DNA from: Clostridia bacterium
Lineage (GTDB): Bacteria; Bacillota; Clostridia; Oscillospirales; CAG-272
DNA: 46,312 nt
Reading direction: 5' to 3'
Assembly (NCBI GenBank): GCA_029007295.1
Contig: JAQXHN010000041.1
Location: 1-46,312 of the forward strand
Position 1 is the stretch's first letter; every line of letters begins with the position of its first letter. The notes under the pieces were generated by a model. It saw only the letters and a program-made list of their open reading frames with translations, did not search any database and was not told where the DNA came from. Positions 34,479 to 42,009 of the stretch are shown here, piece after piece. Both the position numbers and the translations under genes were made by a program.

Positions 34479-36182
34479 TTATTTAACAAGAAAACGTTTG
34501 ATTTTTCTTGATGTTGTCTTTTCAAATTCTTCTTTTTTCAGTTCAACATCACGAATTTGCTTAAATGAGGGCAAATTGCGATTGATATTATTAATTCTTT
34601 CTTTGATTTGTGCAAGAATTTCATCGTCGCTTTTTCCCTCAAATCTCTCATAGTCCGGGTATACAACGGCAGTGATTACAATATCGCCGATTGCATTTTT
34701 TCTTCCTATAACAACCGCTTCGGAAATAAGCTCGCAGGTTGATAAATAGCCCTCGACCTCCTCGGGGAATACATTTTTACCGTTTGAAAGAATAATAACG
34801 TTTTTCTTTCTGCCGGTAATAAATATATATCCGTCCTTATCAATATATCCGATATCGCCCGTTTTAAACCATCCGTCGTCGGTAAACGCCTCTTTTGTGG
34901 CTTGCTCGTTTTTGTAATACCCGATCATTACATTATCGCCCTTGACGAGTATTTCTCCGGTTTCTTCGTTCGGCTTTTTGTCGATTTTTACGGAACATCC
35001 GTAAACAGGAAGGCCGACGGAACGGTATCTTTCCTTTCCGGGAGAATTAACCGCAACAAGAGGAGCGCATTCGGTAATACCGTATCCTTCAAAAATACTG
35101 ATACCGAAAGAGCGAAAATCTTTAATCAGCTTAGGGTCGATAGGAGCGCCTCCGCATACGATGCTTTTCAGATTTCCGCCCAATGCGCCGGTTATCTGAC
35201 CGAAAAACTTATCTCGCTTGTCAATTCCGACAGCGAGTAAGCCGTCGGAAAGCTTCATTGCCGCGCGAACCTTTTTGTGCATGCCTTTTTTATCTATTTC
35301 ATGCCAAATCTTTTTATACATGGTTTCAACAAACAAAGGTACGAGCATAAGAGCGTTCGGCTTAAAATAGGAAAAGCTGCGAAGCGCATTTTTCAGCGAA
35401 TCGTTAATAAAAATACTCGCTCCCAAATTTGAAATAGCAAAATGACCGCATGTTATTTCGTAGGAATGATGCATTGGCAGAACAGAAACGAAGGTATTAT
35501 TATAGTCGTATTCCATAGACTGACAGGAAGAATTGGTTGCAGCGGTAAGATTGCCCTGAGTAAGCATTACCCCCTTGCTTGTTCCCGTAGTGCCGGATGT
35601 AAATAAAATTGCCGCAAGATCCGACGCATGTATTTCATAGTCGACAAAGTCTCTGTTTCCGTTTTCCAGCTCGGTTTTACCAAGCTCGATCAAATCCTCA
35701 AATTGCCTAACCTTGTCGTTGTCGGATTCCTCACCCTTAGATATCGGGATAAAGTACCTAACGTCAGGCAGCTCATCAATCAAATCCGTAAGCTTATTGT
35801 TAAACGAAGAAGTATAGGCAATTGCTGAAATTTCAGCCAAATTACAGAAATTAACAAGCTGTTCCGTAGAAAGCTCCTTATCAAGCGGAACAATAACGCC
35901 CCCACCGTTAACGGCGGCATAATATGTAGTCATATAATCGGGGTGAGTGTCGCCTATTACCGCAATATGATTACCCATGATTCCAAGCTTTGCAAAGGCG
36001 GTGCCGAGCCAGTTCATTCTTTCCATTGCCGTATTATATGAAAACTCTCTTACCTCTTTGCTTCCGGGTTCTTTGTAGTAATAAAGTGTTTTATCTCCGT
36101 AAAGTCTTGCGTTACCGCACACAAGGTCTCGAAGGTCTGATATAAACTTCGGCTTTACGCACGCTTTTATTGTGTTCTTCAT
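34479..36182 (-). CDS. AMP-forming acyl-CoA/acyl-ACP ligase
   Basis: Activates a carboxylic acid as acyl-AMP and loads it on CoA or a carrier protein. I choose ATG 36182 (MKNTIKACVKPK) because AGGAGG lies 6 bases before it; an in-frame extension to 36284 runs through the promoter. The 567 residues contain the AMP-binding P-loop LFTSGTTGTSKGVMLTQ near 190, EGYGITECAPLV near 360, GWFKTGDIGYIDKDGYIF near 440 and GRKKNVIILSNGKNVFPEE near 459. The catalytic Lys is in TTSRKIKRF at the C-terminus. The ACP gene immediately behind suggests acyl-ACP formation, perhaps for lipid salvage or a small lipid product; the acyl chain is unknown. Confidence 0.88.
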   Translation of the reverse strand: MKNTIKACVKPKFISDLRDLVCGNARLYGDKTLYYYKEPGSKEVREFSYNTAMERMNWLGTAFAKLGIMGNHIAVIGDTHPDYMTTYYAAVNGGGVIVPLDKELSTEQLVNFCNLAEISAIAYTSSFNNKLTDLIDELPDVRYFIPISKGEESDNDKVRQFEDLIELGKTELENGNRDFVDYEIHASDLAAILFTSGTTGTSKGVMLTQGNLTAATNSSCQSMEYDYNNTFVSVLPMHHSYEITCGHFAISNLGASIFINDSLKNALRSFSYFKPNALMLVPLFVETMYKKIWHEIDKKGMHKKVRAAMKLSDGLLAVGIDKRDKFFGQITGALGGNLKSIVCGGAPIDPKLIKDFRSFGISIFEGYGITECAPLVAVNSPGKERYRSVGLPVYGCSVKIDKKPNEETGEILVKGDNVMIGYYKNEQATKEAFTDDGWFKTGDIGYIDKDGYIFITGRKKNVIILSNGKNVFPEEVEGYLSTCELISEAVVIGRKNAIGDIVITAVVYPDYERFEGKSDDEILAQIKERINNINRNLPSFKQIRDVELKKEEFEKTTSRKIKRFLVK

Positions 36183-36228
36183 GTTTACCTCCTGAGAAAA
36201 ATGTAAAACAAAGATATACAATAGTATG

Positions 36229-36257
36229 ATTATAAAGTAAGTGTTTGATTTTGTCAA
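36229..36257 (-). promoter_or_regulatory. Perfect-consensus promoter of the ligase-ACP operon
   Basis: Minus-strand TTGACA (36257-36252), 17 bases, TATAAT (36234-36229). An mRNA start near 36222 gives a 40-base leader to the ATG at 36182. Confidence 0.88.
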
Positions 36258-36331
36258 GTATGTTTGAATTGTGTTTATGTACAAAGCGTAACGAATTTTA
36301 ATAAAATATAGGTATCTTTATAATATTTTTA

Positions 36332-36340
36332 TGTTATAAT
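36332..36340 (+). promoter_or_regulatory. Extended -10 promoter giving a leaderless mRNA
   Basis: TGTTATAAT (TGn-TATAAT) ends at 36340, and the next gene's ATG begins at 36347, where the transcription start is expected. No good -35 box and no Shine-Dalgarno site are present. Confidence 0.6.
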
Positions 36341-36346
36341 TACGTC

Positions 36347-37006
36347 ATGGATAAAAAAATAACTGAAAAAAACACTGTAAAGAATAACAAAAGAAAAGTA
36401 ATACTTCTTCGGATAACTGTCGGCGCAGTTATTGCATTGCTTGCGCTTTTTGCTTTATATTCCGCACTGAAATTTGTCTCGCCTGATGAAAATGAAAAAG
36501 AAGAACAAACGGTTGAAAGACATTTTTATAAACCGGAGCCCGGCGAGGATATCCGAAACGACAAAGAATATCTTGACAAGCAGAGAGATATTACATACTA
36601 TGACGGGTACGGCAACGGTTATTATATAACCGACGGAGATTATATCAAAAGGGGAGGATTGCCCCTTGAAGTAATGCATTATTTTTTTGACGCCGTAATA
36701 AACGGAAACAGCGCAAAATTAAATGCTTTATTTTCCGAAGAATACTTAAAAAGCAAAGGTGAATTTAAAGATTTCGGACCGCAGGGAATATATGATATCA
36801 CCGTAGCTCTCGAAAACGAGGAAATTGACAAAAAAACGGGTAACACAACCACGGTTTATACGGTGTCATATAAAATAATGAAAAACGACGGTTCGTTTCG
36901 CCGAGATATAGGCAGCGATTCTTCAAGAAAACAGTATTTCAGCATACTCGAAACGGCAACGGATATATTTATAACCGAAATAGTTGATGTAAAATTGATA
37001 TTTTAA
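36347..37006 (+). CDS. Hypothetical membrane-anchored extracytoplasmic protein (219 aa)
   Basis: No family recognised. A Lys-rich cytoplasmic tail (1-20), one hydrophobic anchor (about 22-45) and an extracytoplasmic region with an acidic linker (ENEKEEQTVE) follow. The rest has NTF2-like character: PLEVMHYFFDAVINGNSAKLN near 104, then mixed beta sequence with TTTVYTVSYKIMKND near 167. Similar clostridial proteins of this layout lie before housekeeping genes. The ATG sits 7 bases from an extended -10 box, so the mRNA is probably leaderless. It is followed 18 bases later by pyk and may be cotranscribed with it. Confidence 0.75.
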   Translation: MDKKITEKNTVKNNKRKVILLRITVGAVIALLALFALYSALKFVSPDENEKEEQTVERHFYKPEPGEDIRNDKEYLDKQRDITYYDGYGNGYYITDGDYIKRGGLPLEVMHYFFDAVINGNSAKLNALFSEEYLKSKGEFKDFGPQGIYDITVALENEEIDKKTGNTTTVYTVSYKIMKNDGSFRRDIGSDSSRKQYFSILETATDIFITEIVDVKLIF

Positions 37007-37024
37007 TATTCAAGGGGGATAATT

Positions 37025-38455
37025 ATGAGAAGAACAAAAATTGTATGCACGCTCGGACCTTCATCAAGCAATGAAGAAATTATCGAGCAAATGCTGAAAA
37101 GCGGTATGAATATTGCGAGATTCAATTTTTCGCACGGAACGCACGAATCTCATAAAAAATTGATTGAAACCTTCAGGTCGGTCCGTGACCGTTTGGGTTA
37201 TCCCGCCGCCGTTATGCTTGACACAAAAGGACCGGAAATCAGATTCGGTAATTTCGAAAACGGATGCGCCGTTATAAAAACAGGGGACGAATTTACGTTA
37301 ACCGTAAAAGAATGTGTCGGAAACAGCGAAAAAGCGTATGTAAACTTCGCAAAAATTACAAAATGCGTCGGCGTCGGAGACAGAATTATTGCCGACGACG
37401 GAAAAATATCGTTTAAGGTTACTGAAGTCGGTGATATCGACATTAAATGCGAAGTAACAAACGGAGGGGAAATAAAAGACCATAAAAGCATAAATATTCC
37501 CGGAGTTTTGCTTGATATTCCGTTTATTGATGAAAAGGATAAGGCGGATTTACTGTTCGGAATTGAAAATGATGTCGATTTTATTTCAGCGTCATTTGTC
37601 CAAAGCGCCTCCAACGTAATTGAAATGAGAAAATTCCTTGATTATCACGGCGGTCATGATATAAAGATAATCGCCAAAATCGAAAATATGCAGGGAATTG
37701 TTAATTTTGACGAAATATTGGCTCAGGCGGACGGGATCATGGTTGCAAGAGGCGATATGGGCGTAGAAGTTCCTTTTGAAAGACTTCCCGGATTACAAAA
37801 GAGATTTATACGTAAGTGTTATCAGTCCGGAAAGATGGTTATTACCGCAACGCAAATGCTGGAATCCATGCTGAACAATCCCACTCCCACAAGAGCGGAA
37901 ATAACGGATGTTGCAAACGCCGTATTTGACGGCACCTCGGCAGTTATGCTATCGGGCGAGAGCGCTATGGGAAAATATCCTATAGAATCGGTTAAGACAA
38001 TGGCGCTTATCGCAGAACAAGCTGAAAATGACGCGTTTGAAATGGATGTATACAAGGATATAGGATACGAAATTGATTCCCGTGACACTACAAATGCGAT
38101 TTGCGACGCTACCTGTACTACGGCAAGGGATTTGGACGTTAAGGCAATAATTGCAGTAACCATGCGCGGAAATACAGCGCGCAGAATGAGTAAATTCCGT
38201 CCGAAGAAGCCAATAGTCGCCGCTACTCCGTTAGTAAAGACTTTTCATCAGCTGTCGCTTTCATGGGGCGTTTATCCCGTCATGGCAAGATTTATTTCCT
38301 CCTCCGATGAATTGTTTATTCATGCGGTTGACTGTGCAAAGCAAATCGACATTGTAAAGGATAACGATAAGGTTGCCGTAACCGCCGGCATTCCGCTTGA
38401 AAGCGGTGTGTCCGCAAACGTATTGCGGGTTCAAATAGTTGGCGAAAGACGGTAA
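37025..38455 (+). CDS. pyk: Pyruvate kinase
   Basis: Final glycolytic enzyme, making pyruvate and ATP from phosphoenolpyruvate and ADP. 476 residues: the standard A, B and C domains, without the extra C-terminal phosphotransfer-like domain of Bacillus Pyk. Key segments are TKIVCTLGPSS at 4, NIARFNFSHGTHE near 29 (with the conserved Arg), MLDTKGPEIR near 64, the active-site IIAKIENMQG near 217, MVARGDMGVEVPFERLP near 239 and TATQMLESM near 274. An AAGGGGG ribosome site lies 8 bases before ATG. A GC-rich hairpin follows the stop. Confidence 0.97.
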   Translation: MRRTKIVCTLGPSSSNEEIIEQMLKSGMNIARFNFSHGTHESHKKLIETFRSVRDRLGYPAAVMLDTKGPEIRFGNFENGCAVIKTGDEFTLTVKECVGNSEKAYVNFAKITKCVGVGDRIIADDGKISFKVTEVGDIDIKCEVTNGGEIKDHKSINIPGVLLDIPFIDEKDKADLLFGIENDVDFISASFVQSASNVIEMRKFLDYHGGHDIKIIAKIENMQGIVNFDEILAQADGIMVARGDMGVEVPFERLPGLQKRFIRKCYQSGKMVITATQMLESMLNNPTPTRAEITDVANAVFDGTSAVMLSGESAMGKYPIESVKTMALIAEQAENDAFEMDVYKDIGYEIDSRDTTNAICDATCTTARDLDVKAIIAVTMRGNTARRMSKFRPKKPIVAATPLVKTFHQLSLSWGVYPVMARFISSSDELFIHAVDCAKQIDIVKDNDKVAVTAGIPLESGVSANVLRVQIVGERR

Positions 38456-38461
38456 GAATAC

Positions 38462-38483
38462 GGGGCTGCGAAATCGCAGCCCC
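38462..38483. terminator. GC-rich hairpin between pyk and a convergent gene
   Basis: GGGGCTGCG (38462-38470) pairs with CGCAGCCCC (38475-38483), loop AAAT, very stable. The T-tract after it on the plus strand is weak (TAAATTATTT). Confidence 0.75.
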
Positions 38484-38487
38484 TAAA

Positions 38488-38949
38488 TTATTTCAGTATT
38501 TCGTATTTAAGAGAATTTTCCCTTGCGGAGTCTATAACGGAATTATAATCCGAATCTGAAAAGTTTTTTTCTATTGCGTCTTCAGCTACGGTGCAGTATA
38601 AATTCAACCCGTCCTGTGAATATTCGGAAAAATAATCACTCATTGCGCTCATAACACTATAATCAAAATCGGCTTTTGTCTGATCCTGATATTCTGCTGT
38701 TTGTTTCACGGCAAATAACGAACCGTCACCATCGTAATAATATATTGTAGTAAGAATTGCGTATTCAAGATCGCTGTCGGTTTTTAAGACTCTGACGGCA
38801 TTATCGAAATTTTCATCGTAAATGAATTTATCTTTCGCCGAAACGCTCTCGGTATCGGTAGTACCGTTCTTATCGGAGCTGTTACCGCAGGACTGAAAAG
38901 AGAAAATTATAAAAGACATAAGCAAAAAGGCAAGCAGTATTTTTTTCAT
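38488..38949 (-). CDS. Small hypothetical lipoprotein (153 aa)
   Basis: Signal peptide MKKILLAFLLMSFIIFSFQSC with a lipobox-like FQSC at Cys21. The mature part begins with a low-complexity Ser/Thr/Asp linker and an about 100-residue acidic domain containing AILTTIYYYDGDGSLFAVKQ and SVMSAMSDYFSEYSQDG. I recognise no certain family; it has the look of DUF4358-type clostridial lipoproteins but I cannot confirm this. A GGAGG site lies before the start. It is a single-gene unit with promoter TTGACA (39004-38999) - 17 - TACTAT (38981-38976). Confidence 0.75.
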   Translation of the reverse strand: MKKILLAFLLMSFIIFSFQSCGNSSDKNGTTDTESVSAKDKFIYDENFDNAVRVLKTDSDLEYAILTTIYYYDGDGSLFAVKQTAEYQDQTKADFDYSVMSAMSDYFSEYSQDGLNLYCTVAEDAIEKNFSDSDYNSVIDSARENSLKYEILK

Positions 38950-38975
38950 GTTAAGCCTCCAAAAAATATGTAATT

Positions 38976-39004
38976 ATAGTAACATAAACCGACCGTGCTG
39001 TCAA
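38976..39004 (-). promoter_or_regulatory. Promoter of the small lipoprotein gene
   Basis: Minus-strand TTGACA (39004-38999) and TACTAT (38981-38976), 17-base spacer, about 27 bases before the start codon. Confidence 0.65.
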
Positions 39005-39069
39005 GAGTTCGTATTATTCCGGCACAGCTTGTTCATATAAAGTTAATATTATAAAATGTAAAAATGCTA

Positions 39070-39098
39070 TTGCTTTTTAATGCGTTTTATGATATAAT
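39070..39098 (+). promoter_or_regulatory. Promoter of tRNA-Trp
   Basis: TTGCTT (39070-39075), 17 bases, TATAAT (39093-39098), about 16 bases before the mature tRNA 5' end. Confidence 0.65.
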
Positions 39099-39114
39099 TC
39101 ATTCCGTTGACTGA

Positions 39115-39190
39115 AGGGGTATAGCTCAGCTGGTAGAGCAGCGGTCTCCAAAACCGCGTGTCCAGAGTTCGAATCTTTGTGCCCCTGCCA
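39115..39190 (+). tRNA. trnW: tRNA-Trp (anticodon CCA)
   Basis: Complete 76-base cloverleaf. The acceptor stem AGGGGTA pairs with TGCCCCT, and CCA is encoded. The D-arm is GCTC-AGCTGGTA-GAGC, and the anticodon arm GCGGT-CTCCAAA-ACCGC reads CCA. The T-arm CAGAG-TTCGAAT-CTTTG has one G-T pair. It marks the boundary between host genes and the element to the right, and tRNA 3' ends are frequent integration targets. Confidence 0.97.
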
Positions 39191-39220
39191 TGATTGTGCG
39201 ACTATAAAGCACAAAAGCCG

Positions 39221-39247
39221 AAAACCCTTGAGAAATCAAGGGTTTTT
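39221..39247 (+). terminator. Terminator downstream of tRNA-Trp
   Basis: AAAACCCTTGA (39221-39231) pairs with TCAAGGGTTTT (39236-39246) around loop GAAA, followed by T. Ends the tRNA transcript. Confidence 0.9.
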
Positions 39248-39422
39248 CGCTGTTTTAAGGGCAAATTTCAAAGCATAATTTTAGGGCACAAAATTGAATA
39301 AATTGTTCGACCAAAGGGACTTGAACCGGGGTTTTGAAAATATCCCGATTTTGAGTCTCTTTTTCGCTACCCTACCGGATTTACTACCCCGCCACAGGGA
39401 TTTGAACTAAAGTTACATATTT

Positions 39423-39467
39423 AGACCGTAATTTCTTTTGTTCATAAAGATTTTACGGTCTTTTTTT
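39423..39467 (+). terminator. Terminator/attenuator upstream of parA
   Basis: AGACCGTAA (39423-39431) pairs with TTACGGTCT (39453-39461), loop 21 bases, followed by seven T's. A third copy of AGACCGTA lies at 39522-39529 and could compete for the same pairing. Confidence 0.7.
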
Positions 39468-39492
39468 ATGCCCATTTTACTCCTAAATTTGC

Positions 39493-39549
39493 GTCTGCAA
39501 GGTTTTTTGTATTTTACTTGCAGACCGTACATAGCCGCGTGTACGCGGC
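39493..39549 (+). promoter_or_regulatory. Inverted repeats in the parA leader
   Basis: GTCTGCAAG (39493-39501) and CTTGCAGAC (39517-39525) form a perfect 9-bp inverted repeat. GCCGCG (39534-39539) and CGCGGC (39544-39549) form a tight hairpin 9 bases before the GGAGG ribosome site. They may be operators for the partition proteins or leader RNA structures controlling parA. Confidence 0.6.
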
Positions 39550-39573
39550 AAATTGAATTAGGAGGTATATATA

Positions 39574-40398
39574 GTGAACTGCAAAGTAATTGCAATCGAA
39601 AATCAGAAGGGAGGCACGGGAAAATCGACTACTGCACTCAACCTCGGAGTCGGATTGAAAATGCACGGCAAAAAGGTTTTGCTTATTGACGCCGATCCGC
39701 AGGGTTCGCTTTCTATCAGTCTTGGTATTAAACGACCGGATGAGTTGGATGTTTCCCTTGCCACCCTTATGGGCAATGTCATCGACAATAATCCCTTTGA
39801 TGATGACTTCGGTATCATCCATTGTGACGAAGGGATCGACCTTATGCCCTGTAATGTGGAACTGTCCGGTATTGAAAGCTATCTGTTTACGGTTATGAGC
39901 CGGGAGTGCATTATGAGAACCTATGTCAATCAGGTTAAAAAGAACTACGACTATATTCTCATTGATTGTACTCCGTCGCTCGGACTTCTGCCAATTAACG
40001 CTTTTGTTGCGGCAGACAGTATCATTGTACCAAGCCAGCCGAGGATACTTTCAACGAAAGGTCTTGACCTACTTTTGCGTACCTATTCACAGGTAAAGCG
40101 CGGTATCAATCCCGACCTTAAAATCGACGGTATCCTATTTACAATGGTGGACGCACGAACCGTCAACGATAGGTCAGTCATTGAGTCTATGCGGGAAACC
40201 TTCGGAATGAAAATCAATGTGTTTGATACCTTTATCCCCACGTCCGTTCGTGTGACCGAAGCCAATATGGAAGGCAAAAGTATCTTTGCCTACGATAACA
40301 GGTGCAAGGTAGCGGACGCATACCGAAATCTGACGAAGGAGGTGCTGGATATTGCCGCGCGTGAAAAAGCTCGACTTAGGAATGACGGCTCTCGATGA
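39574..40398 (+). CDS. parA: ParA-family partition ATPase
   Basis: Walker-type DNA-partition ATPase, 274 residues. The deviant Walker A motif ENQKGGTGKSTTALNLG starts near residue 8, and the A' motif VLLIDADPQGSLS is near 34. Walker B YILIDCTPSLG is near 126. The start is a GTG placed 9 bases after GGAGG. No N-terminal helix-turn-helix is present, so it is the short (chromosomal/Soj-like) type. It overlaps parB by 47 bases. In this context it probably stabilises the excised circular form of the element rather than segregating the chromosome. Confidence 0.92.
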   Translation: MNCKVIAIENQKGGTGKSTTALNLGVGLKMHGKKVLLIDADPQGSLSISLGIKRPDELDVSLATLMGNVIDNNPFDDDFGIIHCDEGIDLMPCNVELSGIESYLFTVMSRECIMRTYVNQVKKNYDYILIDCTPSLGLLPINAFVAADSIIVPSQPRILSTKGLDLLLRTYSQVKRGINPDLKIDGILFTMVDARTVNDRSVIESMRETFGMKINVFDTFIPTSVRVTEANMEGKSIFAYDNRCKVADAYRNLTKEVLDIAAREKARLRNDGSR

Positions 40399-41284
40399 GC
40401 TATTTATGAACGACAAAGAGCGAGCCGAAAATAAGCTCCCGAAAATCTTTGATATTCCTCTTTCGGAGATTGACGATTTTCCCGACCATCCATACCGCGT
40501 CCTTGATGATGAAGATATGCAAAACCTTATGGAAAGTATCAGAGATCGCGGGGTTATCACTCCGGCTATGGTTCGCAAAAAGGAGGACGGCAGATATGAG
40601 ATGATTTCGGGACACCGACGGAAACACGCCTCCGAACGGCTCGGACTGGAAACCCTGCGTTGCGAGGTCGTTGAAGTCAGCCGAGATGAAGCGATTATCT
40701 TAATGGTTGACAGTAATGCTCAAAGGTCGGTAATTCTTCCTTGCGATAAAGGACGAGCATATAAAATGAAGTTGGACGCTATTAAAAGGCAAGGACAGCG
40801 GACAGATTTAACTTCTCGCCCGGTGGGCGAGAAGTTGTCAGTCACAGAACTTGCTGAAAATTCCGATGATAGCGAACGACAAATACACAGATATATCCGC
40901 CTAACCTATCTTGTGCCCGAGTTGCAGGAGTTTGTGGATAAGGGCGAAATGAAAATGCGTCCGGCGGTGGAACTGTCCTATCTCGATGAAGAAACCCAAC
41001 GGGATATTGTTGACCGTATTGACGAAACCGAAGCGTTTCCGTCGCACGACCAAGCAATCCGCATCCGCAAGGCATTTGAAGCCGGAGAAATCAACTACGA
41101 TAAGGTTCAGGATATTATGGCAGAAGAAAAGCCCAACCAAAAGCCGAAATTCAAGTTTTCCTTTGACCGGCTGAAGCCGTATATTCCAAAGGACTATAAC
41201 GACAGAATGGCTGAGGATTATGTTATAAAAGCTCTTGAATTCTATCAAAAGTATTTAAAGAAACAACGGGAGCAGGTAAGGTGA
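40352..41284 (+). CDS. parB: ParB-like partition protein
   Basis: 310 residues. The start is TTG 40352 (MPRVKKLDLGMTAL), 9 bases after AAGGAGG and within the parA end. The ParB N-terminal CTP-binding domain is visible: LSEIDDFPDHPYR near 38, NLMESIRDRGVITPAMVR near 58, and ISGHRRKHASERLG near 86. Helix-turn-helix KorB/Noc-type sequence LSVTELAENSDDSERQIHRY lies near 160. The C-terminal region is basic and helical, probably a dimer or DNA-binding tail. Targets may be the inverted repeats before parA. A hairpin terminator follows. Confidence 0.9.
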   Translation: MPRVKKLDLGMTALDELFMNDKERAENKLPKIFDIPLSEIDDFPDHPYRVLDDEDMQNLMESIRDRGVITPAMVRKKEDGRYEMISGHRRKHASERLGLETLRCEVVEVSRDEAIILMVDSNAQRSVILPCDKGRAYKMKLDAIKRQGQRTDLTSRPVGEKLSVTELAENSDDSERQIHRYIRLTYLVPELQEFVDKGEMKMRPAVELSYLDEETQRDIVDRIDETEAFPSHDQAIRIRKAFEAGEINYDKVQDIMAEEKPNQKPKFKFSFDRLKPYIPKDYNDRMAEDYVIKALEFYQKYLKKQREQVR

Positions 41285-41298
41285 CAAAGAGTGCGCAC

Positions 41299-41334
41299 AA
41301 GGCTTAGAAAGCAATAGCTTTCCCGGCCTTTTTT
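41299..41334 (+). terminator. Terminator after parB
   Basis: Outer stem AAGGC (41299-41303) / GCCTT (41326-41330) and inner stem GAAAGC (41307-41312) / GCTTTC (41317-41322), then six T's. It separates the partition unit from the pilus-type genes. Confidence 0.8.
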
Positions 41335-41393
41335 GTTGCCCTGCCCGCAATTTCACTCATATTAAAATCTTCAAAGGAAGGAGGAAAAACAGT

Positions 41394-41675
41394 ATGCAGT
41401 TTGATGTTAAAATCCGCAAGGTCATCGAGAACGGCAAGCCCCTCAAGGCAGTCGCTTCTGTCACCGTGGACGGTGCTTTTGCTATCCATAATGTCAGAGT
41501 AATCGAGACTGAAAACGCAAGGTTCGTTGCGATGCCTTATGCAACCGTTCAGGACGCCGAAGGTAAGGATGTCCGCCGTGACATCGTCCACCCCATCAAC
41601 TCCGAAGTCCGCAAGGCTTTGGAATCCGCTGTGTTTGCTGCCTATGAGCAGAAAATCAGCGAAAAGGCTGAATAA
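41394..41675 (+). CDS. SpoVG-family protein
   Basis: 93 residues of the SpoVG fold: small dimeric regulatory protein that binds RNA/DNA in other Firmicutes. Family pattern seen: LKAVASVTVDGAFAIHNVRVIE near 18-39, ARFVAMPYAT near 43, and DIVHPINSEVRKALESAVFAAYE near 61. The GGAGG-rich leader gives a strong start. SpoVG homologues are frequent on clostridial conjugative elements, where their role is not known; an effect on element gene expression is a guess. Another copy, the host spoVG, would be expected near glmU or pur genes elsewhere. Confidence 0.88.
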   Translation: MQFDVKIRKVIENGKPLKAVASVTVDGAFAIHNVRVIETENARFVAMPYATVQDAEGKDVRRDIVHPINSEVRKALESAVFAAYEQKISEKAE

Positions 41676-41730
41676 TTACAGCTACAAAAAAACAAACCAA
41701 AAAATTAAAAGAAAGAGAGGAAATTTAATC

Positions 41731-41961
41731 ATGAAAAAGTTTTTTAAGTCTATCCGCGATAAGTTCAATTCCGGCGTATGCGCAGTTCAGACTGTCATTG
41801 CCACAAAGAAAGCCGAGGGTTATGTGGATTCCGGTGTGAAGATTCTCATTGCCGTTGTTATCGGTGCGCTTTTGCTCGGCGGTCTTTACGCGTTGTTCAA
41901 CACTACGATCATGCCTACCGTGACGAGCAAGATCACCGAGCTGTTCTCGTATAACGGTTAA
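41731..41961 (+). CDS. Small pilin-like membrane peptide, copy 1 (DUF6133-like)
   Basis: 76 residues. A basic amphipathic N-terminus (MKKFFKSIRDKFNSG) is followed by ATKKAEGYVDSG at 25-36, one hydrophobic helix (about 37-56) and a polar tail ending SYNG. The layout resembles type IVb (Flp) prepilins, cut after a Gly before the helix. The natural site would be AEG|YVDSG at Gly30, though the usual Glu at +5 is missing (Asp at +3). It follows a strong GAGAGGAAA site and precedes a nearly identical second gene and a GxGD peptidase. It could also be a TrbC/VirB2-like conjugative pilin. Function is inferred. Confidence 0.75.
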   Translation: MKKFFKSIRDKFNSGVCAVQTVIATKKAEGYVDSGVKILIAVVIGALLLGGLYALFNTTIMPTVTSKITELFSYNG

Positions 41962-42009
41962 TCCGTAACACACTCAAAAATTAAAAAAGAAAGAATGAGG
42001 TAAAAGAAT

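Larger units (their letters stand above)
39191..39573. other. Gene-free junction between tRNA-Trp and the mobile element
   Basis: 383 bases without a gene. It contains a terminator (39221-39247) and three antisense T-arm-like scraps: GGGCACAAAATTGAA at 39284-39298, CCAAAGGGACTTGAACC at 39311-39327 and CCACAGGGATTTGAACT at 39392-39408. After these come a second terminator (39423-39467) and the hairpin-rich parA leader (39493-39549). I find no intact second tRNA. Confidence 0.6.

Noticed and set aside
39301-39408. A tRNA-Leu gene on the minus strand of the junction
   Set aside because: The T-arm and anticodon-like stretches do not form stable 5-bp stems and no acceptor or D-arm can be built.
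41527-41961. 144-codon frame joining the end of the spoVG gene to pilin-like peptide 1
   Set aside because: The first half is a frame-shifted reading of spoVG; the real start is ATG 41731 with its own ribosome site.
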